Shown here piece after piece: positions 1 through 9,120 of a stretch of DNA of 20,564 nt. Both the position numbers and the translations under genes were made by a program. This DNA comes from JBGPJM01 sp041485385 (GTDB lineage Bacteria; Planctomycetota; Phycisphaerae; Phycisphaerales; UBA1924). Location: positions 1 to 20,564 of the forward strand of contig JBGPJM010000069.1 in assembly GCA_041485385.1 (NCBI GenBank). The letters are read 5' to 3'. Position 1 is the stretch's first letter, and the number at the start of each line of letters is the position of its first letter. The notes under the pieces are model-generated. The model was not told the origin of the DNA. It saw only the letters and a program-made list of their open reading frames with translations, and did no database searches.

Positions 1-2381
1 GCCTCGAGCTCGGGGCTGAGGGCGCGGACTTCATTCGGGGCGTAGAGGGACACGGCGCTCACCTTGCCGAGCGGGCCGTCGCGACGGACCAGCGCCACGG
101 GACGATTCGGTACGAGGTCGGCATCGAGCTCGGGGAGGACGACGGTGTCGAACTCCAGGCCCTTGGAGGCGTGGATCGTCATGAGACGGACGCGCGCGGC
201 CGCGGGGTCGTCCACGCGCCGGGATTGGACGAGGCGGACGAAGTCGCCGGGGCGGAGCGCCGCCGCGTGGTTGGCGGCGGAACCGGAGCGATCGTCGAAG
301 GACTGGGCGAGGTCGATGAGCTGGTCGAAACGCTGCGCATCACGCTGGTCGCAGGACTTCGCGATGGCGGCGAACCAGCCCTCGAGGGTGGCGGCGTAGC
401 CGTGGAGGAGGAGCTCACGACGGATACGCGACGCGAGGCGGCGGACGTCGTCACGCGGAGAATCGCGGGAGAGGCCTAGGGCCGCGCCGAGAGGGGAGGT
501 CGCGACATGGAAGGCCGCTGCGGTGTTGCCCGGGTGATCGGCCAGCGTGAGCATGGACATAGCGACGGCGACCGGCATCGAATCCGTGAGGGGGTTGCCC
601 CCCTCCTCGCTCGCGTCGACGCCGAGGCGCTGAAGCTCGTACTTAAGGCGCGGGATGGACCTCTTGGCGCGGAAGAGCACCCCGATGGTGCGGTCGGGCG
701 CCGCATCCAGGATCGCCTTGATGCGCTGGGCCGCGAAGCGCATGGTCTGGAGGGTCTGGTCGGCCTTCGCGCCCTGGGCTACCGGCGCTTTGGGTGCGAC
801 CCGGACGCACGCGTAGCCCGCGAGGGCGCGACGGGAGTCGTCGACGGTGTGCACCGGGAAGTCCGCGGCCCATTTCCGGGCGATGGAGAGGTCGCGGACG
901 TATTTGGTGTCGAAGGCGCCGCAGTTGGGGAGGGTGGGCCCCAGCACGCGGTTGACGGTGTCGATGATGACTGGGGAGGAGCGGAAGCTCTTGTGCAGCG
1001 GGCGCTCGACGAGGTGGGTCCAGCGCTTGAGAAGGCTGGGAAGCAGGTCGGGCTCGGCGTCGCGCCAGCGATAGAGCGACTGCTTGACGTCGCCGACGCA
1101 GAGGAAGCTCCGCCCCCCGCCCCCTCCGCCGCCCTCGGCCGCGCCCACCCCGGCCTCCTGCGAGACAATCTCGGAGACGAGCGGCTCGAGCAGCCTCCAT
1201 TGGAGGAGGGATGTGTCCTGGAACTCGTCGAGGAGGATGTGCGCGAATCGCCCGTCGAGGCGGTAATAGAGGTGGTCGAGGTCGCGGGCCTGCTCGCAGC
1301 CCGCGATCAGGCGCGGGACATCGTCGAAGGTGAGACCGCCGGATTCGCGCTTGACGCGGCCGTAGGCATCGTGGAACGTGCCGAGCAACCGGCCGGTAGC
1401 CTCGGTCCGGCGGGCGAGGTCGCCCAGGAGTACCGCCGCTGCGTGCTGGATGAGGGGCTGAAAGATGGCTCGCACCGCCGGGGAGATGTCCTGCCTGCTG
1501 AACTGAGCCTCTTGCCCGATGATCTTGGGGGCAAGCCCGTTCTTGATGAAGGCGAACCACTCGTCGCCCCGGATGGATTCCAGAGCGTTGTCGCGCGCGG
1601 TCTGCCAGGACCTGGATGGTCCGGCGAGCGTCGCGGGGATTGGGAGACTCTCGAGCGCACGGATCGCCGCGCGGAGGCCGACATCGGTGAGGGGCGCGGG
1701 AGGCGGCAGGGCCGACCACGCTCCCGGCTCGGCGGCGAGAAAGACCGAGTAGGTTTCTTCGATGGCGCGCCGGATGGCCGCATGCACGGGGCGGGCGGCG
1801 GAGTCGGCGGCGAGAATGCGAATGAGCGCGTGGAGGCCAGCGGGGTCGGCGCGGCGCAGGAGCTGCGTGATGGCCCGGTCGCGGAGGCTCGCCTGCTCGT
1901 CGTCGTCGAGCATCCGCCACCCGCCGCTGCCGGAGAGACCGGTCGGTGTGCCGCCGGCGCCGTCGGGTACATCCTGGGCGCCCAGCTCCATCGAGAACGC
2001 GGTGGCGATGCGGAGGAAGAGGGCATCGAGCGTGCAGATGCCCAGGCGATGGAGGTTGCGCACGAGCGACCGGAGCAACTCGACGCACCGGCAGGCGGTG
2101 AGCGATTCGACACCCACCTGCGCGCCGAGCTTCGCGGCCTCGGAGTTGCTCCGGGCGCCGGCGGCCAGTCGCTGGACGACCTTGGTGAGAATCTCGCCGG
2201 CGGCCTTGCGGGTGAAAGTTGTCGCGAGGATGCGCTCGGGGGACTCACCGCGGGCCAGCAGGGCGATAAAGCGGCTGGTCAGCGTGAAGGTCTTGCCGGT
2301 GCCGGCGGAGGCAAGGACGACAGTGTGCGCCAGCGGCGAGGGGCGCGTCTTCTCTGGATAGGGGAGGAAGGGCGTGTTCAT
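1..2381 (-). CDS. addA: AddA/RecB-like UvrD-family helicase (3' end outside window)
   Basis: Superfamily 1 ATP-dependent DNA helicase, expected to unwind DNA ends together with the nuclease encoded just upstream, for recombinational double-strand break repair. The reading frame is open from the ATG at 2381 to the left edge, giving 793 codons without a stop. Visible motifs in order: Walker A ASAGTGKT at residues 24-31, motif Ia TTFTRKAAGE near residue 60, Walker B DEFQDT at 385-390, motif III VGDVKQSLYRWRD from about 429, an NyRS-like KSFRSSPVI motif near 460, and motif V MTIHASKGLEFD from 734. Motif VI and any C-terminal nuclease domain lie off the window. The ATG overlaps the upstream gene's stop as ATGA, so the two are probably translationally coupled. 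A run of six glycines lies between motifs II and III. AddA is preferred over RecB because of the AddB-like partner. Family call is strong; the exact subfamily is less certain. Confidence 0.9.
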   Translation of the reverse strand, partial: MNTPFLPYPEKTRPSPLAHTVVLASAGTGKTFTLTSRFIALLARGESPERILATTFTRKAAGEILTKVVQRLAAGARSNSEAAKLGAQVGVESLTACRCVELLRSLVRNLHRLGICTLDALFLRIATAFSMELGAQDVPDGAGGTPTGLSGSGGWRMLDDDEQASLRDRAITQLLRRADPAGLHALIRILAADSAARPVHAAIRRAIEETYSVFLAAEPGAWSALPPPAPLTDVGLRAAIRALESLPIPATLAGPSRSWQTARDNALESIRGDEWFAFIKNGLAPKIIGQEAQFSRQDISPAVRAIFQPLIQHAAAVLLGDLARRTEATGRLLGTFHDAYGRVKRESGGLTFDDVPRLIAGCEQARDLDHLYYRLDGRFAHILLDEFQDTSLLQWRLLEPLVSEIVSQEAGVGAAEGGGGGGGRSFLCVGDVKQSLYRWRDAEPDLLPSLLKRWTHLVERPLHKSFRSSPVIIDTVNRVLGPTLPNCGAFDTKYVRDLSIARKWAADFPVHTVDDSRRALAGYACVRVAPKAPVAQGAKADQTLQTMRFAAQRIKAILDAAPDRTIGVLFRAKRSIPRLKYELQRLGVDASEEGGNPLTDSMPVAVAMSMLTLADHPGNTAAAFHVATSPLGAALGLSRDSPRDDVRRLASRIRRELLLHGYAATLEGWFAAIAKSCDQRDAQRFDQLIDLAQSFDDRSGSAANHAAALRPGDFVRLVQSRRVDDPAAARVRLMTIHASKGLEFDTVVLPELDADLVPNRPVALVRRDGPLGKVSAVSLYAPNEVRALSPELE

Positions 2382-5293
2382 GGGCCTTCCTCCTCCAGCA
2401 GCGCGCGCTCATCCTCGTCGGGCTCGGTGGCGAGGAGGCCCTCGCCGCAGATGACGCCGAGGATGCCGCGGGTGAGCGGCCCGTCGCCGGGGAGTGAGAA
2501 CCGTCCTTCGCGCACGGCGCGGACGACCTCGCGGGCGGCCTCGTCGGCGGAGGCGAGGGCCGCGCCGTCCCACTTCGCAGCATCCAGCCCGAGCTCGCCC
2601 GCCTTCTTCGGGATGACGACGTAGCCGAGTTCGATGGGGCCGGCGAGTTTGAGCGGGCTGACGAGGTGGAGGTAGAGAGGGAGCTGGAGATCGATCCATG
2701 TGCCGTCGCGGGCGCGAGTGTCGGCGACCCTTGGCGGCTTGTCGCCGGTCTTGTAGTCGAGGATGCGCCATCGCTTCTCGCGCTCGTTGTGGTCGATGCG
2801 GTCGATGCGCCCGCGGAGGAGGATGGGCTTGCCGTCGACGATCCATGGGGTTTCGCCGCTCGGGGGCGGCGCCCACTCGGTGTGGTGGACCTGCCAGCCT
2901 TCGGCGGCGCGCGCGGCCTGCCAGCCGGCAAAGGCGCGAATGCGGGCGCGGGCCTGCTGGAGCTGCACCCAGACGGCGGGGATCGGCTCTTCACTGAAGC
3001 GCAGGCGCGCGAGGGCCTCGAGGTTGGCGAAGAGGAAGCGTTCGATGAGCTCGGGGTCGGTTGAGCGCGCGATGTCCGCGTCGGTGAGCGTGCTGAGGAC
3101 GTCGTGCAGGAGCACGCCGAAGCCGAGGGCGTCGAGCTCGACGGCGCCGTCGTCGAGCTCCTTCAGCCGCAGGACGTTCTGGAGATAGAAGCCGTATGGG
3201 GACGCCAGGTAGTTCCTGAAGGCGGTCACGCTGATGCGCTCGATGGGCTCGACCACCGGCGCCGGGGACGGGAAGGGGCGGAAGGCCGAGCGCTCGCCTA
3301 CCGGCACGCCGGGCGGCGCGGCCGGGCGCGCCGGCTTGTCGCCCCCACCACCCCCCCCGACCTCGGTCCACATGCGGACGCGCGCGGCGAGCTGCGCGTC
3401 GTCGCAGGCGAAGAGCAGGCGGCTGGGCGCCAGCGGATCAGCGGCCGCACTGAACCGGCCGGCGATGAGGGCCAGTCCCGGGGCAGGTCGGGAGGCGGCG
3501 ATGGCGGAGAGCGCGAAGGCGTCGCGCGCGTATCGGCGCTGGTTGTCGGTGATGCCGAGGACGGCGCGGAGGCGGTCAGGGAGGAGCGGGTCGGCCGAGA
3601 CCGAGGTGGGGACTCGCCCTTCGTTCATGCCGGTGATCGCCAGCGCGGGCGCATCGTCCAGCGAGAGCTCGAGCCAGCCGAGCAGCTCGATGGCGGGCTG
3701 GTCGGCGGCGGCCGGAACTGGCTGCTGCGCGGCTTGGGCGGCGACGAGGCGCAGGGCGGCGGCCGCCGGGACCGGAGAACTGTCTAGACGCGGATCCAGT
3801 GCGGCCAGCTCGACAAGCACATCGCGGATGGCGGCGCAAGACTCGGCGAGAACGCGCTGCTCGTGGGGGTCGCCGGCGGGCAGATCGGCGTACACCGCGC
3901 GGAGGACCGAGAGGATGTGCCCGGCCCACTCTCGCAGCGGACGGGGGCTCCGCCGTAGCGCACCCAGCAGCTCGTGGATGGCGCCGGTGAGCCGCGTGAG
4001 CATGTCGCGCCGGCCCTCGTCGTCCCCGAGCCAGGTCTCGGGCACAGAGCCGCTCAGGTGCTCGCCCTGATACTCATCAAGAAGCGTGAGCCAGCGCTCG
4101 ACCGCCTCGGGGGAGAGGCGCCGGGAGATCAGCCATCGCTCGGCGTCGGGGTGGCGGACAAGCGCGGCGAACGCCGGCGAGGAACCCCGTCCCTCCCCCT
4201 CAACGAGATCGGCGATGGCGACAAGGAACCGGAGCGGCCCGCTTCGCGCGACGCCGCCCGGGAGGCCCGAAGCAAGGCGGACCGGCACGCCCAGGCGGGC
4301 CGCGAGGCGTTCGATGTGCGGGGCGACGTCGGGATCCGGCACGCCGATGGTGGCCTGATCCGGAGCGATGCCGGGGCTCGCGGCCAAGGCCTCGAGGGCG
4401 GCCTCGGCCTGGTCGGCGGGCGTGTTGACGATGCGGAGGCAAGCCGGGGGCAAGGCGATCTCAACGCTGGTCCAGGCGCTGGGGGTGACACAGCCGAAGG
4501 AGTCGAAGCGGTCGGCAACGGACGGGGGCGCGAAGATCAGGGCGCTGACACGGCCGGGGAGCGCGTCGATGAGACGGCGCTGCGACGTGTTCAGGTCGGC
4601 GATGCCCGCAAGCACGACGTGGCGCGGGTGATCGGAGGTTGATTCCGCGAGAGGCCCGGCCCGCGAACGCGCGGAGTGCTCGTCGCACAAGCCAACCTCG
4701 GCGAGGACGCGGAGGTAGCTCTCCTGCACGGCCGCGGCGGCGAGCCAGCGGCCGTGGTCGATGAAGCCGGCGCCGTTCTCGCCCCGGCTCGCGCGCTCGG
4801 CCACATCGGCGAAACCGAGGCACTCGCCGGCAAGCTCGGTGTGGCAGGAATCCAGGATTGCGCTGAGGCCCGAGAGGACCTCGATTCCGGCGGTGGCGAC
4901 GAACCCAAGGGCGATACGGGACGCGGTCTCGGCGGGAATCCGACGCAGGGCATGCGACCACGCCAGGGCGCGGGCGACCGGGCCCGCGGGCGGCACCGGA
5001 AGCGGGACGTGTTCAGCGACCATCGCCCCGACGGTGAGGATGCGCGGCGGCAACAGGCCCTGCGCCCGGCCCCCCCCTCCCGCCCCTTCGTTTGCTTCGG
5101 CATGCTGGACGAGGAGCTCCAAGAGTCGCCGGCCGGCACGGGCGCCGGGAAGGACCACGGTGAAGCCGGAGAGATCCAGATCGCCGGGCGCGCCGGGGGA
5201 CGACGCGGGCAACTCGGCGAGGAGATAGTCGCGGACCGATTCGAGCATCGGCCGGTCCCATCCAACGAACTCTCTCGCGATCGCCGTACCCAC
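2378..5293 (-). CDS. addB: AddB-like PD-(D/E)XK exonuclease of a helicase-nuclease pair
   Basis: A 971-residue partner of the helicase downstream, expected to cut single strands during DNA end processing. The N-terminus has the VVLPGARAGRRLLELL segment seen in inactivated-helicase AddB/RexB proteins, with no Walker A. The C-terminal nuclease domain spans about residues 686-971: SVTAFRNYL start, H730 in the LLHDVL helix, GRIDRID at 828-834, catalytic DYK at 846-848 and QLPLY at 870-874. The start is a GTG at 5293 with a GGGAGAGAAGG-type ribosome site a few bases upstream; an ATG at codon 15 is an alternative. The stop overlaps the next start by 4 bases. Oddities: two oligo-glycine stretches, and the cysteines of the AddB iron-sulfur cluster seem to be missing (see findings). 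The gene lies 26 bases after the sugar isomerase and so may share its transcript. Confidence 0.88.
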   Translation of the reverse strand: MGTAIAREFVGWDRPMLESVRDYLLAELPASSPGAPGDLDLSGFTVVLPGARAGRRLLELLVQHAEANEGAGGGGRAQGLLPPRILTVGAMVAEHVPLPVPPAGPVARALAWSHALRRIPAETASRIALGFVATAGIEVLSGLSAILDSCHTELAGECLGFADVAERASRGENGAGFIDHGRWLAAAAVQESYLRVLAEVGLCDEHSARSRAGPLAESTSDHPRHVVLAGIADLNTSQRRLIDALPGRVSALIFAPPSVADRFDSFGCVTPSAWTSVEIALPPACLRIVNTPADQAEAALEALAASPGIAPDQATIGVPDPDVAPHIERLAARLGVPVRLASGLPGGVARSGPLRFLVAIADLVEGEGRGSSPAFAALVRHPDAERWLISRRLSPEAVERWLTLLDEYQGEHLSGSVPETWLGDDEGRRDMLTRLTGAIHELLGALRRSPRPLREWAGHILSVLRAVYADLPAGDPHEQRVLAESCAAIRDVLVELAALDPRLDSSPVPAAAALRLVAAQAAQQPVPAAADQPAIELLGWLELSLDDAPALAITGMNEGRVPTSVSADPLLPDRLRAVLGITDNQRRYARDAFALSAIAASRPAPGLALIAGRFSAAADPLAPSRLLFACDDAQLAARVRMWTEVGGGGGGDKPARPAAPPGVPVGERSAFRPFPSPAPVVEPIERISVTAFRNYLASPYGFYLQNVLRLKELDDGAVELDALGFGVLLHDVLSTLTDADIARSTDPELIERFLFANLEALARLRFSEEPIPAVWVQLQQARARIRAFAGWQAARAAEGWQVHHTEWAPPPSGETPWIVDGKPILLRGRIDRIDHNEREKRWRILDYKTGDKPPRVADTRARDGTWIDLQLPLYLHLVSPLKLAGPIELGYVVIPKKAGELGLDAAKWDGAALASADEAAREVVRAVREGRFSLPGDGPLTRGILGVICGEGLLATEPDEDERALLEEEGP

Positions 5294-5319
5294 GGACCCC
5301 TTCTCTCCCCCCGGAACTC

Positions 5320-7047
5320 TCAGCGCTTCCCAAGCTTGCGGAGCCTGGCGCTCAGCGGCACGCCCTCGGCGTCGGCCCCGCAGAGGTGCACGCGGATGCC
5401 CATCGACTCGGCCATCGCGGCTTTGGCGGCCAAGGCACGGTCCGCGGTGGTGGCGTCGGGGGCGTAGACGACCTGGATGTGGTTGGCTTGGTGGCGGGCC
5501 ATCATCTGGTCACGGGTGATGCCGTAGAGGACCGCGTGCATGATCGGCCACTGCGGCGTGGTGGACCGCCAGCGGCGCTCGGTCTCCTCGGGCGGGAGCG
5601 AGAGCGCCCTGCACCGGCCGAGGTCCATGTGCAGACGCCCGCCGCCCCCCTCGCCGTTGCCGCCCTTGACGAAGATCCGCGACCAGACAACCTCACCGGG
5701 CCTGGAGATGCCCTTGATCGTGCCGCCGCCGAGGCGGAAGTACATGGAGGGCTGTCGCTCGCTGGAGGCGCCGGCGTAACCGCCCTCGAAGTGCGAGGGG
5801 GGCACGGCACCCGAGATCTCGAAGACCCAGACGTAGTCGGACGTCGTGCCGCTCTGATCGGCATCACCCCATCGCAGGTCGTGGAGCGTGTTGTCGGGCG
5901 CGAGGCCCATCGCGGTCCAGACGCGGTCGGTGATCAGGCCGTCGAGGCCGGCGCATTCGTCGACCTCGTTGAAGTGGGTGATGGGGCGGCCGTCGCGGAT
6001 GAGGCCGCGGGGACCGGTCACCGGCGGCCGGTCGGAGCAGTTGAGGAGACCTTCGGCAAGGTCGCTGGCGGGGCAGAGGTCCTTGAGGCCCTGCTGGTAC
6101 TGGATGCCGACGGCGTCGCAGCCGAACTCGTCGGCGATGCGGGCGGCGGCGATGTACATGCGGCACTGATGAAGAATCTGGCAGTCGGTGAGGTCGGTGT
6201 CTTCGCTGGGGCCGGTGAGGAAGCGCATGCCGCGAGAGTCGAGCCAGGCGCGGACGGCGCGGGCGTCGTCGCCCGAGACCTGGGCCATGGCGTAGTAGAG
6301 GGCCGATTGGCTGAGTCGCTCCTTGAAAACACCGGTGGCGTGAAGGAGGTCGTCGGGGATGATGGCGTTGAACATCCCCATGCACCCCTCGTCGAAGACG
6401 CCCATGATGGCGGGGCGGTGGCGCAGCTCGGCCGCAAGGGCCTCGCCGAGCTGGCGCTCGCGCTTGGGGAGCGAATCGGAGTCGAGGCGCTGCACGTGCG
6501 AGGTGTCGTGCTTGATCCGGCCCTTCGTGGCCCAGCGCTCGAGCTTCTGCATGAACTCGGGGTGGGAGAAGTCCTCGCCCCAGAGGATGGAGTAGTCGAC
6601 ACCGGCCTTCGTCAATGAGCCGCGGAGGTTGAGCACGCCCACCAGACCCGGCCACTGCCCGGACCAGTTCGCCAGCAGCAGGATGGGCCCCTTGTGGCCG
6701 GAGAGGCCGATGAGCACGTGGTGGGAGTATTGCCACACGGCCTCGGCGACGACAAGGGGAGCATCGGGATGGATGTGCGCGAAGACATCTCGGCCCTGGC
6801 GCTGCGAGGAGATGAACCCATGACCCGATTCCGCCGCCGTCGCCTCGGCACCGCCGGAAACCTCCGCCCGCGCGAGCGACCACCCCAGACGCTCGAATGC
6901 CTGCCGGGCCTGGTCCTCCAGTGCCTGCTGGGCCGCCCAGCAGTTGAGATTGGCCGATTCGCGCAGGTCGCCGCTGGCGATGAGGACGGCTGTTCGTTTC
7001 GCGACGGGCCGGGGGTGCTCGAGCTTGGGAAGGCGGTACTTGGGCAT
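5320..7047 (-). CDS. L-fucose/L-arabinose isomerase-fold sugar isomerase
   Basis: A 575-residue protein resembling the L-fucose isomerase-related family (COG2407 type), close to the length of E. coli FucI (591). Such enzymes interconvert aldoses and ketoses with a bound divalent metal in the cytoplasm. Recognisable stretches are ANWSGQWPGLVGVLNL with GSLTKAGVDYSILWGEDF (about 126-160), VFDEGCMGMFNAIIPDD (217-233), DLAEGLLN (329-336), ECAGLDGLITD (364-374) and ARHQANHIQVVYA near the C-terminus (517-529). E332, D369 and H519 or H523 are my guesses for metal ligands. The ATG at 7047 starts MPKYRLPK; the upstream in-frame extension to 7134 looks non-coding. The gene follows an AraB-type kinase by 150 bases, so the natural reading is pentose (arabinose-like) isomerisation followed by phosphorylation. 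The true substrate is not visible. A GGNGEGGGG insert lies at 462-470. Confidence 0.82.
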   Translation of the reverse strand: MPKYRLPKLEHPRPVAKRTAVLIASGDLRESANLNCWAAQQALEDQARQAFERLGWSLARAEVSGGAEATAAESGHGFISSQRQGRDVFAHIHPDAPLVVAEAVWQYSHHVLIGLSGHKGPILLLANWSGQWPGLVGVLNLRGSLTKAGVDYSILWGEDFSHPEFMQKLERWATKGRIKHDTSHVQRLDSDSLPKRERQLGEALAAELRHRPAIMGVFDEGCMGMFNAIIPDDLLHATGVFKERLSQSALYYAMAQVSGDDARAVRAWLDSRGMRFLTGPSEDTDLTDCQILHQCRMYIAAARIADEFGCDAVGIQYQQGLKDLCPASDLAEGLLNCSDRPPVTGPRGLIRDGRPITHFNEVDECAGLDGLITDRVWTAMGLAPDNTLHDLRWGDADQSGTTSDYVWVFEISGAVPPSHFEGGYAGASSERQPSMYFRLGGGTIKGISRPGEVVWSRIFVKGGNGEGGGGRLHMDLGRCRALSLPPEETERRWRSTTPQWPIMHAVLYGITRDQMMARHQANHIQVVYAPDATTADRALAAKAAMAESMGIRVHLCGADAEGVPLSARLRKLGKR

Positions 7048-7086
7048 GGTCGGTCTCTGGGCGCTCCTCCCTGTGCCCCACTGTAA

Positions 7087-7103
7087 GGGCGCGGCATGCG
7101 CCC
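7087..7103 (-). other. Small perfect hairpin between kinase and isomerase genes
   Basis: Inverted repeat GGGCGC / GCGCCC with a five-base loop, in the 150-base gap between the kinase stop (7198) and the isomerase start (7047). It has no T tract on either strand, so it is only a weak candidate for attenuation or RNA processing between the two genes. Confidence 0.25.
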
Positions 7104-7197
7104 CGCTCGCGTTCGGCGGGCCTGCGCGCCGCACGCCGCCGTCCTGGCCGCGCTGGTCACCGCTCCCTGCCGATCGCCCTACCGGAAGGCCCTTCGA

Positions 7198-8961
7198 TCA
7201 CGGCTCACCACCAGCCAGCGCTCGCATTGCCGAGCCGGTCCGGGCGCATTCGTCCGCGAATCGACGGTACGCGGCGTAACGGGCTCGGTACACCGGCGCC
7301 CATTCGGCGACTGACATAATGGTGTCAGTGGCCGGGGAGGAACCGCTTCCGGCCCTCGCGGCTTGGGGGGTCTGGCTGCCCTCGCCGGCCATCTCTTGCA
7401 CGGCCTGTGCGGGGTCGTCGAAGCCTCCTCCGTCGGTGCCGGCGGCGAGAGCGCCCAAGATTGCCGCGCCGAGGGCCGAGCCGTGCTCGGCGGGGTGGAC
7501 CTGCACCGGTTGCTCGAGGGCGGAGGCGACGATCCGAGCGAAGAGCTTGCTGCGCCGTGGGACTCCGCCGGTCGCGACGAACCTGTCAACGGTGACGCCG
7601 CCTTCGCGCAGCGTGTCGACAATCCAGCGGAGGCCGAGGGCCGAGGCCTCGAGCGCAGCGCGGTAGAGATGCTCGGGTCCGTGCTCGAGGCGCACGCCGA
7701 GGAATCCGCCGGAGAGCGCGCCGTCCATCAGGGGGGTTCGGCAGCCATTGAACCAGTCCAGGCAGAGGACGCCGCCGGCGCCGGCGGGGACGGCCGCGGC
7801 CTTGGATTCGAGCACGCCGAAGTCGGGACCGCCCGTGAGGCGTCGGACGAGCTCGAAGGCGTCGCCCATGGCGGCCTGGCCGGTCTCGTAGCCGTAGAAA
7901 CCGGGGAGAATGCCGTCCTTCACCACGCCAGCAACGCCCGGGACGAGGCGCTCGACGTTGGAGAGCAGCATGTGGCACCCGCTGGTTCCCATGACCATCA
8001 CCAACGTGCCCGCTCGGCCGACGCCCGCGCCGGGGACGCCGGCGTGGGCGTCGATGATGGCGGCACTGACGGGAATGCCCGGGCGGAGGCCCAGGCGCGC
8101 CGCCATCGCTGCGCAGAGGCCGCTGTCGGCAGCGCGCCGGCCCGGCGCGATCATCCTGCCGGGCATCTTCGTGGCGGCGACCTCGGCCAGGGACGGGTGC
8201 ACGGCGCGCAGGTATTCCTGCGGCGGATAACCCTCGGCGGCCGACCAGAGTGCCTTGTACCCTGCCTGGCAGGTGGATCGGGCAAGGTCGCTGGCTCCCA
8301 CGCTGCCGCCAAGCCAGGGCGAACCAACGAGCTGCCACACCAGCCAGTCGCCACCTTCAAGCCACACCTGGGCTTCTTGCGCGGCCGCAGGGGACCGTTC
8401 GATCACCTCCAGCACCTTGGGAAAGAGCCACTCGAGGCCGACGATGCCGCCATAACGGGCCAGCCAGGGTTCTTGCCGGTCGCGGGCGATGCGGTTGAGC
8501 TTCTCGGTCTGCTCGAGTGCACCGTGGTGCTTCCAGAGCTTCGGCCAGGCGTGGGGGTCGGCGCCGAGCGCCGGGTGAAGCCGGGGCGAGCCTTCGACGC
8601 CGGGGCTCTCTCCGGCGGCGAAGCAGCACGGTGAGCCATCCGCGCGGCAGGGGAGTACCGTGCAGCTTGTGAAGTCGACACCGATACCGCCGATCTGATC
8701 GGCGCCCGCGTGGGCGGCCGCAACGGCCTGTCGAGTAGCGAGTGAGACCGACTCGATCCAGTTCCAGGGATGCTGGAGCGCGAAGGACGGCGGCAGCCCC
8801 GAACTGAACAGCCACCGTGCGGAATCCGACCCGGGGACGATCTGACCGTGCTCGTACTGGTTGACGGCCGAGCCAGCGGTCCGCCCGAGGCGGTCGACCA
8901 GAACCGCTCGCACGGACTCGGTCCCGTAATCAAGGCCCAGGAAGAGCGTCGGCGTCGCCAT
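7198..8961 (-). CDS. araB: AraB-type ribulokinase (FGGY carbohydrate kinase)
   Basis: ATP-dependent cytoplasmic kinase of the FGGY family, 587 residues, most like L-ribulokinase, which makes L-ribulose 5-phosphate in arabinose breakdown. Evidence: N-terminal phosphate loop GLDYGTESVRAV (9-20), GIGVDFTSCTVLP around D96, HAWPKLWKHH (137-146), YGGIVGLEWLFPK (170-182), CQAGYKALW, the proposed catalytic Asp D304 in IIDAHAGVPGAG, MGTSGCHML (324-332), GILPGFYGYETGQ, DWFNGCRTPLMDGALSGG and the late ATGG glycine motif. Near the C-terminus there is a low-complexity insert of about 25 residues (EGSQTPQAARAGSGSS region) not usual in AraB. The ATG at 8961 is the only sensible start. It is first in the leftward set, upstream of a fucose/arabinose-type isomerase; no araD-like epimerase is present in the window. 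Another ketose kinase specificity (for example D-ribulokinase) cannot be excluded. Confidence 0.85.
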   Translation of the reverse strand: MATPTLFLGLDYGTESVRAVLVDRLGRTAGSAVNQYEHGQIVPGSDSARWLFSSGLPPSFALQHPWNWIESVSLATRQAVAAAHAGADQIGGIGVDFTSCTVLPCRADGSPCCFAAGESPGVEGSPRLHPALGADPHAWPKLWKHHGALEQTEKLNRIARDRQEPWLARYGGIVGLEWLFPKVLEVIERSPAAAQEAQVWLEGGDWLVWQLVGSPWLGGSVGASDLARSTCQAGYKALWSAAEGYPPQEYLRAVHPSLAEVAATKMPGRMIAPGRRAADSGLCAAMAARLGLRPGIPVSAAIIDAHAGVPGAGVGRAGTLVMVMGTSGCHMLLSNVERLVPGVAGVVKDGILPGFYGYETGQAAMGDAFELVRRLTGGPDFGVLESKAAAVPAGAGGVLCLDWFNGCRTPLMDGALSGGFLGVRLEHGPEHLYRAALEASALGLRWIVDTLREGGVTVDRFVATGGVPRRSKLFARIVASALEQPVQVHPAEHGSALGAAILGALAAGTDGGGFDDPAQAVQEMAGEGSQTPQAARAGSGSSPATDTIMSVAEWAPVYRARYAAYRRFADECARTGSAMRALAGGEP

Positions 8962-9120
8962 GCGTGATTCTTACCAGAACGGTCCGTGGGCGCCCAGGCG
9001 CGGACGCATCCCGCGCGGCGAAACAGCGGTACCACCTTCGACGCGCCCGCGCGTCCCACCCTACAGTTTCCCGGCATATTCGCCGCCCCGCGTTCCCCGC
9101 ACACCCAACCGGAGAAAGAC

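Noticed and set aside
507..2624. Long rightward open frame (about 705 codons)
   Set aside because: It is antisense to the helicase gene, whose frame contains all helicase motifs. The rightward product is low-complexity (Gly/Glu/Arg/Asp-rich) with no domain pattern, a typical GC-rich shadow.
5386..6618. Rightward open frame opposite the isomerase
   Set aside because: Composition is dominated by Gly/Val/Asp/Glu/Ala, the mirror of the real gene's codons; the leftward frame is clearly conserved.
7048..7134. N-terminal extension of the isomerase
   Set aside because: Sequence MRRAGPPNASGAHAAPLQW... lacks family similarity; the ATG at 7047 fits the domain start.
7363..8634. Rightward open frame opposite araB
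   Set aside because: Antisense to the well-conserved FGGY kinase; no recognisable motif.
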